Of a stretch of 64,000 nucleotides of DNA, positions 25,429-34,722 are shown one piece after another (position 1 is the first letter of the stretch; each line of letters opens with the position of its first letter). The DNA is taken from assembly GCA_024234815.1 (NCBI GenBank), contig JACKNO010000002.1, forward strand, positions 659,294 through 723,293. The letters run 5' to 3'. The notes under the pieces were generated by a model. It was not told the origin of the DNA. It worked only from the letters and a program-made list of their open reading frames with translations, and did not search any database. A program made the position numbers and the translations under genes. The stretch comes from Pseudomonadales bacterium (lineage in GTDB: Bacteria; Pseudomonadota; Gammaproteobacteria; Pseudomonadales; Halieaceae).

Positions 25429-27631
25429 GGTCCACCTCCGGCTGGCGCAGCACCCGCACAAGGGTCGCGGCAAACAGCAACAACATCCCGAACCAGGCCT
25501 TGGCAGGGCCGGTTGTAGCCGTGCGCGGATAGGCAAAGGTTTGCGGCGCCTGGCCGCGCGGGCGGGTATTGAGTACGGGCACTGTATCGGCGCGCGCGCC
25601 CTCGGGCAGGGAAACCACTTCCTCGACCGCGACAAAACTGGTGTAGGGGCTGAGCAGGCGGTGCCGCAATGCCAGGGGCAACACCTGCGCACGCACCGCA
25701 TCGCCATCGCGACCCAGAACCAGGCCGTCAAGCAGGGAGGTGATTTTCTGTTGCGCCCACAGACTCGCTACACCGTCGTGGCGAGCCGCGGTCACCGGGT
25801 CAGCGCCGTCCGAAAGCTGGATCTGCTGGCGCCACGGCTGACCGGCGATGTCCGCGCTGACCACCACCTCCCCCGCCGGCGCCTCAGTACCAAAGCGCAC
25901 AGCCACCAAGAGCGGCTGGCCAAGGTAGAGGTCCGGCAAGCGTTCCGGACAGGCCTCCACCGGCACGGGCCAGTTCACGTTGAGGTTGACCGCTGAGGAT
26001 TCCGACAATTGCGCGAACAGCGCCGCCATTTTCGCGCCCACTTCCTCCAGCGCGCCAATATGGGTGTGGCTGCCGCGCCCGAAACGGGCTGCTTCGCGCA
26101 TAAACCAGCTATTGGGAGCCGAGCCGATGCCGACGGTAAAAAGGCGGCTTTCACCGAGGCGCGCGCTGATCTCCTCGAACAGCGCCACTTCGTTGCCCAC
26201 CGCGCCATCGGTGATAAAGATCACCTGGCGCAGCGGCAGCTGTTCCGCCATGCCGTCACCCTCGCGGGGCGGATCCAGCGCCGCGCGCAGGGCGGGCAAC
26301 ATCTCGGTACCGCCATCGGCCCGCAACAACCGCACAAACTCCCGCGCCTGCTGCACATGGTGACGGCTGGCGGGCATGGGCCTGCGATAGAGCGCCCGGT
26401 GGCTGGAATTGAATTCGATAATATTGAACCTGTCCTCGGGACGCAGCTCCAGCAGCGCCCGGGACAGGCTGTCCCGGGCCTGGGCGATAGCCACGCCACC
26501 CATGGAACCGGATGTATCCACGACGAAGATAATCTCACGCGGCGGCGCCGGCCCGGCCCGCTCCCTCGCCGGTGGCAGTACCATCAGCAGGCCGTAGTAC
26601 TCCCCCGCGACCTGCTCAGTGAACAGTGCCGCCGTGGGGGACGCGCCGCTGACAGGCTGCCAGGTAAGCACGAAGTCACGGTCCATTTCGGTCACGCCAT
26701 CGGCCAGCTGTATGTGGTAAACGCTGGCGCGACGGGCCAGGGCGATATCGTGGTAAGGGGCCTCTACCCGGGCCAGGGGCATGCCCATGTCCAGCCGCAC
26801 ACTGATCTCCAGCGGGTTCAGCGGCGCGCGCTCGTCGCCCTCCTGTGGAAACTGCAGCGGCGATACCGAGGCCGCGTCCGGCACCTGGTCGGTGGCCACT
26901 GCCCAACCGAGGCGTGGGTTTACCGCCAATGCCGGCGGCGGCTCCTGTTCCGGATTCTGTTCGAGCGGCCGGCCCGGCATATAGCGTGGCGTAATGGTTG
27001 TGGGAAAACGCAGCGAGAATACGCCGTTGGCGAAGGTCACCCGCTGCACGTATTCCAGCCGCACGATGATGCGCTCCCCGGCACCGATACCGGCGACGCG
27101 GTTGGTGAAGAGATTGGGGCGCTGCTGCTCCACGAGGCTGGCTTTTTTGCCGGCGGCTTTGGCGGCATCGTAGATTTTGAGCGCCTGGCTTTTTTCGCGG
27201 ATCTGCCCAATGATGCGCCGCTCGCCAATCACCATTTCCATGGATCGCACGGCGGCATCGTCCGGCAGGGGGAAGGCGTAGACGCCCTCCACGGCGCTGC
27301 TGCTGTCATTGCGGAAGGACTGTTCCACCACTACCGTGGCGATCATACCGCTGATGGCGAAGCGCGCTTTGCTGGACTGCAGCAGGGCCGGAACGTAGTG
27401 CCCGGGCCGGTCGCCCTGCAGCAACATCTGGCCGCTCGCGAGGCTGGCCAGCGTGAGGTCCCCGCCCCCCTCCTGCGCCATCGCCCGTGCGGGTACGGCC
27501 GACAACACCAGCAACACCAGCGCGGTACCCAGCAGTGCCGGCAGCGCGCGAAACACCAGCCACAAGGGCAGGCCGCCCAGGCGCCCGGCATCCCGCATCA
27601 AATGGTAATACACACGATCATACTGTTTCAT
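25406..27631 (-). CDS. Marine proteobacterial sortase target protein (VIT + vWA)
   Basis: 741 residues from ATG at 27631 with GGAGGA just before it. A long signal segment (~17-42) is followed by a VIT domain (~80-200), then a vWA domain with MIDAS motif DTSGSM. At the C-terminus YPRTATTGPAK, a membrane helix (AWFGMLLLFAATLVRVL) and a charged tail form a sorting signal that matches the dedicated sortase next door. VIT/vWA proteins resemble inter-alpha-trypsin inhibitor heavy chain and usually mediate adhesion. The only sortase-type signal I recognise in the window is this one. Confidence 0.92.
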   Translation of the reverse strand: MKQYDRVYYHLMRDAGRLGGLPLWLVFRALPALLGTALVLLVLSAVPARAMAQEGGGDLTLASLASGQMLLQGDRPGHYVPALLQSSKARFAISGMIATVVVEQSFRNDSSSAVEGVYAFPLPDDAAVRSMEMVIGERRIIGQIREKSQALKIYDAAKAAGKKASLVEQQRPNLFTNRVAGIGAGERIIVRLEYVQRVTFANGVFSLRFPTTITPRYMPGRPLEQNPEQEPPPALAVNPRLGWAVATDQVPDAASVSPLQFPQEGDERAPLNPLEISVRLDMGMPLARVEAPYHDIALARRASVYHIQLADGVTEMDRDFVLTWQPVSGASPTAALFTEQVAGEYYGLLMVLPPARERAGPAPPREIIFVVDTSGSMGGVAIAQARDSLSRALLELRPEDRFNIIEFNSSHRALYRRPMPASRHHVQQAREFVRLLRADGGTEMLPALRAALDPPREGDGMAEQLPLRQVIFITDGAVGNEVALFEEISARLGESRLFTVGIGSAPNSWFMREAARFGRGSHTHIGALEEVGAKMAALFAQLSESSAVNLNVNWPVPVEACPERLPDLYLGQPLLVAVRFGTEAPAGEVVVSADIAGQPWRQQIQLSDGADPVTAARHDGVASLWAQQKITSLLDGLVLGRDGDAVRAQVLPLALRHRLLSPYTSFVAVEEVVSLPEGARADTVPVLNTRPRGQAPQTFAYPRTATTGPAKAWFGMLLLFAATLVRVLRQPEVDHVPASEE

Positions 27632-27804
27632 GGGATCCTCCCGGTTGTTTGACAACACCATTTAGCGGGACGGATCTGGCGAAAAAGCGCATCAATTGTG
27701 GCTTTCTGCGCAGCAATAATGGCGAATTGTGGCGGGAGCTTGTGGTGCGGGCCGTAATTTGGAAGTATGTGCGCCACCAGCCACAACCCGGTCAAGCGCG
27801 CCTC

Positions 27805-28497
27805 ATGCCGCACACCATCGCCATCGTTGAAGACGAAGCCAGCATCGCGGCAAACTACCGCGACACGCTGCAGCGCCAGGGCTTCAGGGTAACCGTGTTC
27901 AGTGACCGCGCCTCCGCCAGCAGCGCTTTCAGCCGGCAGCTGCCCGATCTGGCGATTATCGACGTGGGACTCGGTGACGAGATCGAGGGCGGCTTCGAGC
28001 TGTGCCGCGACCTGCGCAGCCGCTGCCCCGAGTTACCCATCGTATTCCTGACCGCGCGCGATTCCGAGTTGGATATCATCTGTGGCCTGCGCCTCGGGGC
28101 CGACGACTACCTTACCAAGGACATCAGCCAGGCCCACATGCTGGCCCGCATTGTCGCGCTGTTGCGACGGGTGCAAGCGCTGCGCAGCCCGGTGCGGGAG
28201 GAGCACATGATCCAGCGTGGCGACCTCACCCTGAACCTCGAGCGCATGACATGCCAGTGGCAGGCCCAGCCGGTCGAGTTGACCGTCACGGAGTTCTGGA
28301 TGGTGCACGCCCTCGCCCGACACCCCGGCCACGTCAAGAATCGGCAGCAGTTGATGGAATCCGCGAACGTGGTGCTCGATGACAACACCATTACCTCGCA
28401 TATAAAACGCATCCGCCGCAAGTTCGAGGCGGTTGACGATGGCTTCGCCGCGATTGATACCGCCTATGGTGTCGGCTATCGCTGGTCGGGTGCCTAG
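27805..28497 (+). CDS. pdsR: Dedicated sortase system response regulator
   Basis: 230 residues from ATG at 27805, where the receiver homology begins (MPHTIAIVEDEASIA). Phospho-acceptor Asp53, acidic pocket Glu9-Asp10 and Lys105 are present. Residues ~135-228 form an OmpR-type winged helix (NTITSHIKRIRRKF). Divergent from the target-sortase pair, with 173 bp between. Presumably controls that pair. The family is defined by this linkage. Confidence 0.9.
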   Translation: MPHTIAIVEDEASIAANYRDTLQRQGFRVTVFSDRASASSAFSRQLPDLAIIDVGLGDEIEGGFELCRDLRSRCPELPIVFLTARDSELDIICGLRLGADDYLTKDISQAHMLARIVALLRRVQALRSPVREEHMIQRGDLTLNLERMTCQWQAQPVELTVTEFWMVHALARHPGHVKNRQQLMESANVVLDDNTITSHIKRIRRKFEAVDDGFAAIDTAYGVGYRWSGA

Positions 28498-28500
28498 CGA

Positions 28501-30570
28501 ATGACCCTGCGCCGCCAGCTGATGCTGGTCAGCCTGCTGCTGCTGACGCTGCCCTGGGCGGGCTGCCAGTTTGTGCGCGAGATGGAAGGCGCCATGCGCC
28601 ACGGGCAGGAACAGTCCCTGCACGCGACGGCCCAGGCGGTTGCCGCTGTGCTGGGACAGCAGGAGGAGTTGCTGTACCCCAACCCACTGCGGCGGGTGGC
28701 GCCCGCGGACAGGCAAAGCCCTATCTACGCGCACCCCGCCGACCAGATACTCATCGTCGACGGCTATGGCGACGGTTGGGAGGAGTTCCCCGTTGTGCAA
28801 TTGCGCAATGACACGGGCAGCACTGCACTCGCCATGACCTACCAGGCGGCGACCCGCAACGGCATGCTGTACCTGATGTTGCGCGTGCAGGACTCGCAGG
28901 TGATTTTCCACAACCCGGGTTTGACGGCCGAACCCAACGGTGACCGCCTGGTTTTGCGCACCTGGCAGGGAGGCAGGCGCCAGGAATATATCATCGCTGC
29001 GGTCGCCCCGGGCAGCGTGAGGGCTATCCCGGTCGGCCCAGTGCAGCGCGGTCTCGATCCGGCGCGTATTCACGGATTCTGGCAGGACGCTGCGGGGGGC
29101 TACAGCATCGAGCTGGAAATACCGCTGGCATACACCGGTGGACGCCTCGGTTTTTATCTCGTCAACGTGGGCCGGCGCGCCGGTGGCCAGACCCAAACCC
29201 TGGGCAACGTCAGCCCGCTGGAAACGCTGGCGCCACCCTGGCTTATATACAGCCCCGACAGCCTGCAACAAACCCTGGCGCCCTTCGGCAACCAGGGCAG
29301 CCAGCTGCAGGTGGTGGACAAGGACAACTGGCTGGTCGCCGATGTCGCCGCCAACAGCGGCGCCAGGCGGGACAGCACGGAGACATTCTGGCTGCTGCGC
29401 CTGTTGTACCGCAGCATCCTGTCCCGGGGCGAACTTGAAACACCGCCAGCGGCGGCCGCGGGCAAAGTCGCGGGAGAGGAAGTCGTATCAGCGCTGTCCG
29501 GGATTGGCGGCAGCCATCGCTACCAGGACCCCAACTACGCAAGCCGGACGATCCTCGTCGCGGCGGTTCCCATTCGTTACGAGGGCGGCGTGATCGGGGC
29601 GGTGGTGGCGCGCCAGAGTGGCGAGGAGTACCTGTCCCTGACAGACCAGGCGTTCAGCCGGCTGGCGGGCTACAGTGTGCTGGCCCTGTGTGCGGGCGCA
29701 CTCGGCCTGCTGGGCTATGCCAGCCTGCTGTCCTGGCGTATCGGCCGGCTGAGCCGGGCGGCGCGCCATGCCATCGCGGAGGATGGCGGCGGGCTGGCCG
29801 CATTCCCGCGCAGTGACGCCGCGGATGAGATCGGCGAACTGTCGCGCCACTATGCGGACCTGCTGGACCAACTGCGGGAGTATAACGACTACCTGCGCAC
29901 CCTGAGTCGCAAACTGTCGCACGAGCTGCGTACGCCGATTGCGGTGATCCAGACCTCCCTTGAAAACCTTGAGCAATCCTCTGCCGGAGCAGACCGCACC
30001 GACATCTACGTGGCCCGCGCACGGGAGGGACTGGTGCGCCTCAACAGCATCCTCACCGCCATGAGCGAGGCCAATCGGCTGGAAGAAAGCATCCGCGGCA
30101 ACAGCCCCCGGGAGCTGGACCTGGTGCCACTGTTGCGCGAAGTGTGCGAGGCCTACCGGAGTATTTACCCACTGCACACGCTGGTGTTCGAACTGCCTTC
30201 CGGCAGTGCCCCGATATCGGGTGTACCGGAGTTGATTGTGCAGGCACTGGATAAACTGCTGGAAAACGCGGCTTCTTTCTGCCCGCCCGGTGGCCGCATA
30301 GCATTGCGCCTGGCACAGGCCGACGGGGGCTGGACGCTGAGTGTGAGCAACGAGGGCCCACCACTGCCCGCCGAATTGCAGGAGCGCCTGTTCGACCCCA
30401 TGGTCTCGGTCAGGCGTAGCGAATCAGGCGCGGTACACCTGGGACTGGGTCTTCATATCGTACGCCTGATCGTGGAGTTTCATCACGGCCGGGTGAACGC
30501 GGAAAACTTGCCAGGAGACCAGGGTGTATGCCTGGTCATTTACCTGCCCGGGGCAAGCGGAACGGCCTGA
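28501..30570 (+). CDS. pdsS: Dedicated sortase system histidine kinase
   Basis: 689 residues, 3 bp after pdsR. It has an N-terminal membrane segment (7-24), a large periplasmic sensor (~25-385) containing a DOMON/carbohydrate-binding-like strand-rich stretch (DQILIVDGYGDGW, ~80-220), a second membrane segment (~390-410), a HAMP-like linker, the H-box with His474 (LSHELRTPIAV), and a HATPase domain (DKLLENAASF, LGLGLHIVRL). The large sensor suggests detection of an extracellular or envelope ligand. With PdsR it should control the VIT/vWA adhesin. Confidence 0.9.
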   Translation: MTLRRQLMLVSLLLLTLPWAGCQFVREMEGAMRHGQEQSLHATAQAVAAVLGQQEELLYPNPLRRVAPADRQSPIYAHPADQILIVDGYGDGWEEFPVVQLRNDTGSTALAMTYQAATRNGMLYLMLRVQDSQVIFHNPGLTAEPNGDRLVLRTWQGGRRQEYIIAAVAPGSVRAIPVGPVQRGLDPARIHGFWQDAAGGYSIELEIPLAYTGGRLGFYLVNVGRRAGGQTQTLGNVSPLETLAPPWLIYSPDSLQQTLAPFGNQGSQLQVVDKDNWLVADVAANSGARRDSTETFWLLRLLYRSILSRGELETPPAAAAGKVAGEEVVSALSGIGGSHRYQDPNYASRTILVAAVPIRYEGGVIGAVVARQSGEEYLSLTDQAFSRLAGYSVLALCAGALGLLGYASLLSWRIGRLSRAARHAIAEDGGGLAAFPRSDAADEIGELSRHYADLLDQLREYNDYLRTLSRKLSHELRTPIAVIQTSLENLEQSSAGADRTDIYVARAREGLVRLNSILTAMSEANRLEESIRGNSPRELDLVPLLREVCEAYRSIYPLHTLVFELPSGSAPISGVPELIVQALDKLLENAASFCPPGGRIALRLAQADGGWTLSVSNEGPPLPAELQERLFDPMVSVRRSESGAVHLGLGLHIVRLIVEFHHGRVNAENLPGDQGVCLVIYLPGASGTA

Positions 30571-30571
30571 C

Positions 30572-30862
30572 TCAGTCTTTCCCCTGGCGCAGCTTGCCCT
30601 TGCCTTTGTCACGCTCCAAAGGGGTCGGTTTGAGATCGGTAACCTCGTCCACCTTATCCCTGGCGCCGTCGGCAACATCTTCCCTGGTGTCCTTTGCCAG
30701 CTCGCCGGGGTCACAGTGGCCGCTGACACCAACAGTGGCTTCCAGAGCCGCGTTGCGGGCGGCCTTTTTGGAGTTGCAGTCAATAATATCCGGCTTGAGA
30801 TCCGCCCATGCACTGCCAGCGCAGAGCGTCGCGACCAACAAAAAACCCAACTTGCAATTCAT
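30572..30862 (-). CDS. Small secreted protein, unknown
   Basis: 96 residues from ATG at 30862, preceded by GAGGGAG. Signal peptide MNCKLGFLLVATLCAGSAWA is clear. The mature part is short, highly charged, with two Cys (DCNSKK and GHCDPG) that could form a disulphide. Function not recognised. It converges on pdsS with only one base between stop codons. Confidence 0.6.
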   Translation of the reverse strand: MNCKLGFLLVATLCAGSAWADLKPDIIDCNSKKAARNAALEATVGVSGHCDPGELAKDTREDVADGARDKVDEVTDLKPTPLERDKGKGKLRQGKD

Positions 30863-30943
30863 TTGTACTCCCTCTCTAAGTAACACTGGCCCGTTAAATC
30901 CGTTCGCTGCTGAACTGCTCGACTGTGTGGCATTCGAGCCGAG

Positions 30944-31112
30944 TGGCACTTGCTAAAGCCCCATACAAGCATACAGGCGTCGAAGCGAATATGGCTTGCC
31001 GGGACCGTGGAGCGCATGGATGCGCGATACGAGCCTACATGGAGGTATTCACGGCGAGTCCCGGCAAGCCATATTCGATTTGGCGCCGGTCTCCGGGCTT
31101 TGGTAAGTGCCA
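30944..31112. repeat. Nested palindromic intergenic element, copy B (long form)
   Basis: Two nested inverted repeats are present. The inner one has 20-bp perfect arms at 30986-31005 and 31058-31077 (core GCTTGCCGGGAC). The outer one has 18-bp arms at 30944-30961 and 31095-31112 with two mismatches. Inside are GCGCATGGATGCGC and the conserved GAGCCTACATGGAGGTA shared with copy A at 17451-17500. It fills the gap between uvrB and the small secreted gene. Similar GAGCCTACA-GGA repeats are, from memory, common between genes in marine gammaproteobacteria. Confidence 0.85.
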
Positions 31113-31139
31113 TTCGCCATAGAGTCTACTCAAATAATC

Positions 31140-33158
31140 TCAGCTGACAAAGGCAAGATGCTTGATCTCGGCCAGCTGGTCCCGCAACGCCGCCGCCTGC
31201 TCGAACTCCAGGTTCTTGGCGTGCTGGTGCATCTCGCTCTCGAGCTGCTTGAGCTTGCGAGCGAGCGCCGCGGGAGACAGCTTGGCAATCTCGGTACTGT
31301 AGCTGAGTCTCTCCTCGGCCACTTTAGCCACCCGGGTTTTACCCTTGGTGGGCATGCGCCGCGCACCTTCCATGATGTCCTGTACCGACTTCACCACGCC
31401 CACCGGGGTAATGCCATGTTCCTCGTTATAGGCGATCTGCTTGTTGCGGCGGCGCTCCATTTCCGCCATGGCCCGCTCCATGGAGCCGGTCACCTTGTCG
31501 GCATAGAGGATCGCGCGGCCGTTCAGGTTACGGGCCGCCCTGCCGATAGTCTGGATCAGCGAGCGCTCCGAACGCAGGAAGCCCTCCTTGTCGGCGTCGA
31601 GGATGGCCACCAGTGATACCTCGGGCATGTCCAGTCCCTCCCGCAGCAGGTTGATACCCACCAGCACATCGAATTCCCCCAGGCGCAGATCGCGAATGAT
31701 CTCCACCCGTTCCACGGTGTCTATATCGGAGTGCAGGTAACGCACCCGGATACCGTTGTCAGCCAGGTATTCGGTCAGGTCCTCGGACATCCGCTTGGTG
31801 AGGGTGGTGACCAGCACCCGCTCGCCGCGCTCCACCGTGGCGTGAATCTGCTTCAGGAGGTCGTCGACCTGGGTGATGGCCGGCCTCACTTCCAGCGGCG
31901 GATCTATCAAGCCCGTGGGCCGTACCACCTGCTCCACGATGCGCCCGGAATGCTCTTTTTCGTATACCCCCGGCGTGGCGGACACGAATACCGCCTGCGG
32001 TACCAGTAACTCCCACTCCTCGAAACGCAGGGGCCTGTTATCCAGCGCCGAGGGCAGGCGGAAGCCGAACTCCACCAGGGTTTCCTTGCGGGACCGGTCA
32101 CCCTTGTACATGGCGCCAATCTGGGGGATGGTGGCGTGGGATTCATCGACGATCACCAGCGCATTCTTCGGCAGGTACTCGAACAGTGTCGGCGGCGGTT
32201 CGCCGGGCGCGCGCCCCGACAGGTAGCGCGAGTAGTTCTCGATGCCGGTGCAATACCCCAGCTCGCGCACCATCTCCATATCGTAGCGGGTGCGCTGTTC
32301 CAGCCGCTGCGCCTCCACCAGCTTGTTGTTCTCCTTGAGCTGCGCCACACGCTCGGCCAGCTCCTGCTCGATCTGCTCCACCGCTCCCATCATGACATCC
32401 CGCGAGGTCACATAGTGGCTTTTCGGAAAGATGGTTATCCGCGGCACTTTGGCCTCGACGACCCCGGTCAGGGGGTCGAACAGGCAGATACTGTCGATTT
32501 CTTCATCGAACAACTCCACGCGTACCGCGTCGCGCTCGGAATCCGCGGGGAAAATGTCGATCACATCCCCCCGCACCCGGTAGGTGCCGCGCTGGAAATC
32601 CACGTCGTTGCGGGTGTATTGCAGCTCCGCCAGCTGGCGCAGGATATGGCGCTGGTCAATGAATTCGCCACGGGACAGGTGAATGACCATCTTGAAATAG
32701 GAATCGGGGTCTCCCAGGCCGTAGATGGCGGACACCGTGGCCACCACCAGGCAATCTTCCCGCTCCAGCAGGGCCTTGGTGGCCGACAGCCGCATCTGCT
32801 CTATGTGCTCGTTTACCGACGAATCCTTCTCGATGTAGGTATCCGAAGACGGCACATAGGCCTCGGGTTGGTAGTAGTCGTAATAGGAGACAAAATACTC
32901 CACCGCGTTGTTGGGGAAGAACTCCTTGAACTCACCGTAGAGCTGCGCCGCCAGGGTCTTGTTGTGGGCCATGACGATGGTCGGCCGCTGCAGCTGCTCC
33001 ACCACGTTGGCCATGGTGAAGGTTTTGCCCGAGCCGGTGACGCCGAGCAGGGTCTGCGACGCCAGCCCCGCACGAATGCCCTCCACCAGTTGCCGGATGG
33101 CCGTGGGCTGGTCGCCCGCGGGTTCAAAAGAAGACTCTACCTTGAATGGTCTGGACAC
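31140..33158 (-). CDS. uvrB: Excinuclease ABC subunit B
   Basis: 672 residues, full length. Walker A GVTGSGKT at ~39-46, the beta-hairpin (YYDYYQPEAYVP) that probes damaged strands, helicase motifs DESHATI and QTIGRAARN, and the C-terminal UvrC-binding helix-hairpin (EMHQHAKNLEFEQAAALRDQL). It loads with UvrA onto lesions in nucleotide excision repair. No LexA box was recognised upstream. Confidence 0.98.
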   Translation of the reverse strand: MSRPFKVESSFEPAGDQPTAIRQLVEGIRAGLASQTLLGVTGSGKTFTMANVVEQLQRPTIVMAHNKTLAAQLYGEFKEFFPNNAVEYFVSYYDYYQPEAYVPSSDTYIEKDSSVNEHIEQMRLSATKALLEREDCLVVATVSAIYGLGDPDSYFKMVIHLSRGEFIDQRHILRQLAELQYTRNDVDFQRGTYRVRGDVIDIFPADSERDAVRVELFDEEIDSICLFDPLTGVVEAKVPRITIFPKSHYVTSRDVMMGAVEQIEQELAERVAQLKENNKLVEAQRLEQRTRYDMEMVRELGYCTGIENYSRYLSGRAPGEPPPTLFEYLPKNALVIVDESHATIPQIGAMYKGDRSRKETLVEFGFRLPSALDNRPLRFEEWELLVPQAVFVSATPGVYEKEHSGRIVEQVVRPTGLIDPPLEVRPAITQVDDLLKQIHATVERGERVLVTTLTKRMSEDLTEYLADNGIRVRYLHSDIDTVERVEIIRDLRLGEFDVLVGINLLREGLDMPEVSLVAILDADKEGFLRSERSLIQTIGRAARNLNGRAILYADKVTGSMERAMAEMERRRNKQIAYNEEHGITPVGVVKSVQDIMEGARRMPTKGKTRVAKVAEERLSYSTEIAKLSPAALARKLKQLESEMHQHAKNLEFEQAAALRDQLAEIKHLAFVS

Positions 33159-33362
33159 TTAGCGCTATCGCCCGGTCTGAATGAACCGCCCATTATGGTT
33201 CACCCGGGGGCGAATTGCAGCCCGCGGCGCCCGATAATCCGGGGGGCCGGCGAGAGTGGTCGGGCTGACGCCCAAAGCCATGAATGTGGCGTTCACGGCA
33301 ATGCGCCAGGCCGGCCGATCAGCGGATAATGCCCCTGTCGAAAACCGGACTGGAGTGAATCC

Positions 33363-33680
33363 ATGAGCCTGAACCCCGAAGCCATCATCGCCGTTGCCGT
33401 TTACACGCTGCTCCACGCCTGCATCTATGCCTGGTCCCGGACCCGGAGGGTGCAAAACAGCTATCGCCTAGAAGCTGCTGGCGGCAACGCCAGCTGCGCA
33501 CAACTGAACGCGCCCGCCACCACGACGGATGCGGGGGCCAACAACCACCATGGGCAGTGCCGCCGCGTCGCGTCGAGCATCCACCTGGCGCAAACACGCC
33601 AGCGCATGGCGGCGAGGTTTGCACTGTCACTGGGTGTGCTCGTCATGGGCTGCGTAGTCATCGCCTCCCTGGCCAGCTGA
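33363..33680 (+). CDS. Small membrane protein, unknown
   Basis: 105 residues with a ribosome site (TGGAG) 8 bp before ATG. Hydrophobic segments lie at ~5-24 and ~86-104, with a polar, slightly basic middle containing two Cys and an HH pair. Product not recognised. It starts 205 bp from the uvrB start in a divergent layout. The reading frame could be real or a by-product of GC bias. Confidence 0.45.
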   Translation: MSLNPEAIIAVAVYTLLHACIYAWSRTRRVQNSYRLEAAGGNASCAQLNAPATTTDAGANNHHGQCRRVASSIHLAQTRQRMAARFALSLGVLVMGCVVIASLAS

Positions 33681-33856
33681 TTCGCCGGGAACTCTTGCGC
33701 GGGCCGCTCTGCCGCTAACCGCTCGTTTGCAGGACCGTGAAAAGTGGACATTCAGCGTTCTACCCGGGCGGTTCAGGCTTCTGTCGATAATGCTGAAATA
33801 GCTGTTGACCAGTCCCGTTCGCATCATTAATATACGCGACCTTCGGTTAACGCCAT

Positions 33857-33932
33857 TCCGCCTTAGCTCAGTTGGTAGAGCAATTGACTGTTAATCAATG
33901 GGTCGCTGGTTCGAGCCCAGCAGGCGGAGCCA
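33857..33932 (+). tRNA. tRNA-Asn (anticodon GTT)
   Basis: 76 nt with CCA encoded. The acceptor stem TCCGCCT pairs with AGGCGGA, discriminator G. Anticodon loop CTGTTAA gives GTT. The T-arm shows GGTTCGAGCC. A terminator follows directly. Confidence 0.97.
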
Positions 33933-33941
33933 TACAATGAG

Positions 33942-33976
33942 AAAGCCCTGAAGTCTCTGATTTCGGGGCTTTTTTA
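33942..33976 (+). terminator. Terminator after tRNA-Asn
   Basis: AAAGCCC pairs with GGGCTTT around a partly paired loop, followed by a T-run. It starts 10 bp past the tRNA. Confidence 0.85.
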
Positions 33977-34160
33977 TGCCCGCCTGAAAGCTGCCGTGAC
34001 TCCCCGGGACCACTCACTGTCTGCGCCAACGAGATATTTCACAGTGCTTGTGCATACCCGGAAGTTTGACACCTCGGGGATGTAGAAATACCTATTCTTC
34101 CATTTACTGTTAGTATTATTATCAGCGGTACCCACCAATAATATTAAGGGAAAAGGAAAA

Positions 34161-34691
34161 ATGAACACACCAAAACTAATTCCTCACTGTCTGGCTGGCC
34201 TCGCCTTGCTTACCGCATCCTCATTGAGCGTTGCGCAGGGCGCTACGAACGTGGTTGTCGGTCCTCTCGGTGCCTCCGTCTCCACCCCGGTTCCCACGCT
34301 GACAGACAATCTGCTGATTGTGCTGGGCCTGTTACTGGCGGTCGTGGCGGTCAGGGTACTGCGCAGTCAGCGCAGTGCGCAGAAGTTCCTCAGTATAGTA
34401 CTGTTGGGCAGTGGCCTGCTTATTGGCGCCATCGGCGTGGACCGCAGCATCGCCAGCGTCCTCGGCGTGGTGGCGATGGGAGATGTATGCACGCAGGCTG
34501 GTCCCATTGACTACAACCCCAACGCCCCTATCAGCCTTCAAAACGGCTGTACCGTTGACATCGAGATCAAGAGTTTCTCATCCTCTGAATGCACGCTGGA
34601 CACAGAGTCTGCCGCTTGCACAGTAGGGCAGGTGCTGGCCCCGGAAGCATCTTGTAACTCACTGCCCCAATGCGAGGTAGACGAAGCCTGA
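34161..34691 (+). CDS. Midcut-by-XrtH-like protein with mid-protein IPTL-type signal
   Basis: 176 residues. Signal peptide (1-~28) is followed by VPTL at 44-47, a strongly hydrophobic helix (~50-65) and basic RVLRSQRSAQK, then a second helix (~76-92). The rest is a small Cys-containing domain (CTQAG, GCTVDI, CTLD, CTVGQVL, CNSLPQC). IPTL-type signals normally sit at the C-terminus; in the midcut-by-XrtH family they lie in the middle, so exosortase H is thought to cut the protein in two. No XrtH gene is visible in the window. The RHS protein at 39195-47918 has the same local layout. Confidence 0.72.
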   Translation: MNTPKLIPHCLAGLALLTASSLSVAQGATNVVVGPLGASVSTPVPTLTDNLLIVLGLLLAVVAVRVLRSQRSAQKFLSIVLLGSGLLIGAIGVDRSIASVLGVVAMGDVCTQAGPIDYNPNAPISLQNGCTVDIEIKSFSSSECTLDTESAACTVGQVLAPEASCNSLPQCEVDEA

Positions 34692-34722
34692 TCTCCCTGC
34701 CCGGGGCCAATAGCCCCGGGTC

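Noticed and set aside
26009..27652. 547-codon plus-strand ORF
   Set aside because: Antisense shadow of the VIT/vWA sortase target; His/Gln/Gly-rich and without any domain.
28033..29271. 412-codon minus-strand ORF
   Set aside because: Antisense to pdsR/pdsS, which have clear motifs in order.
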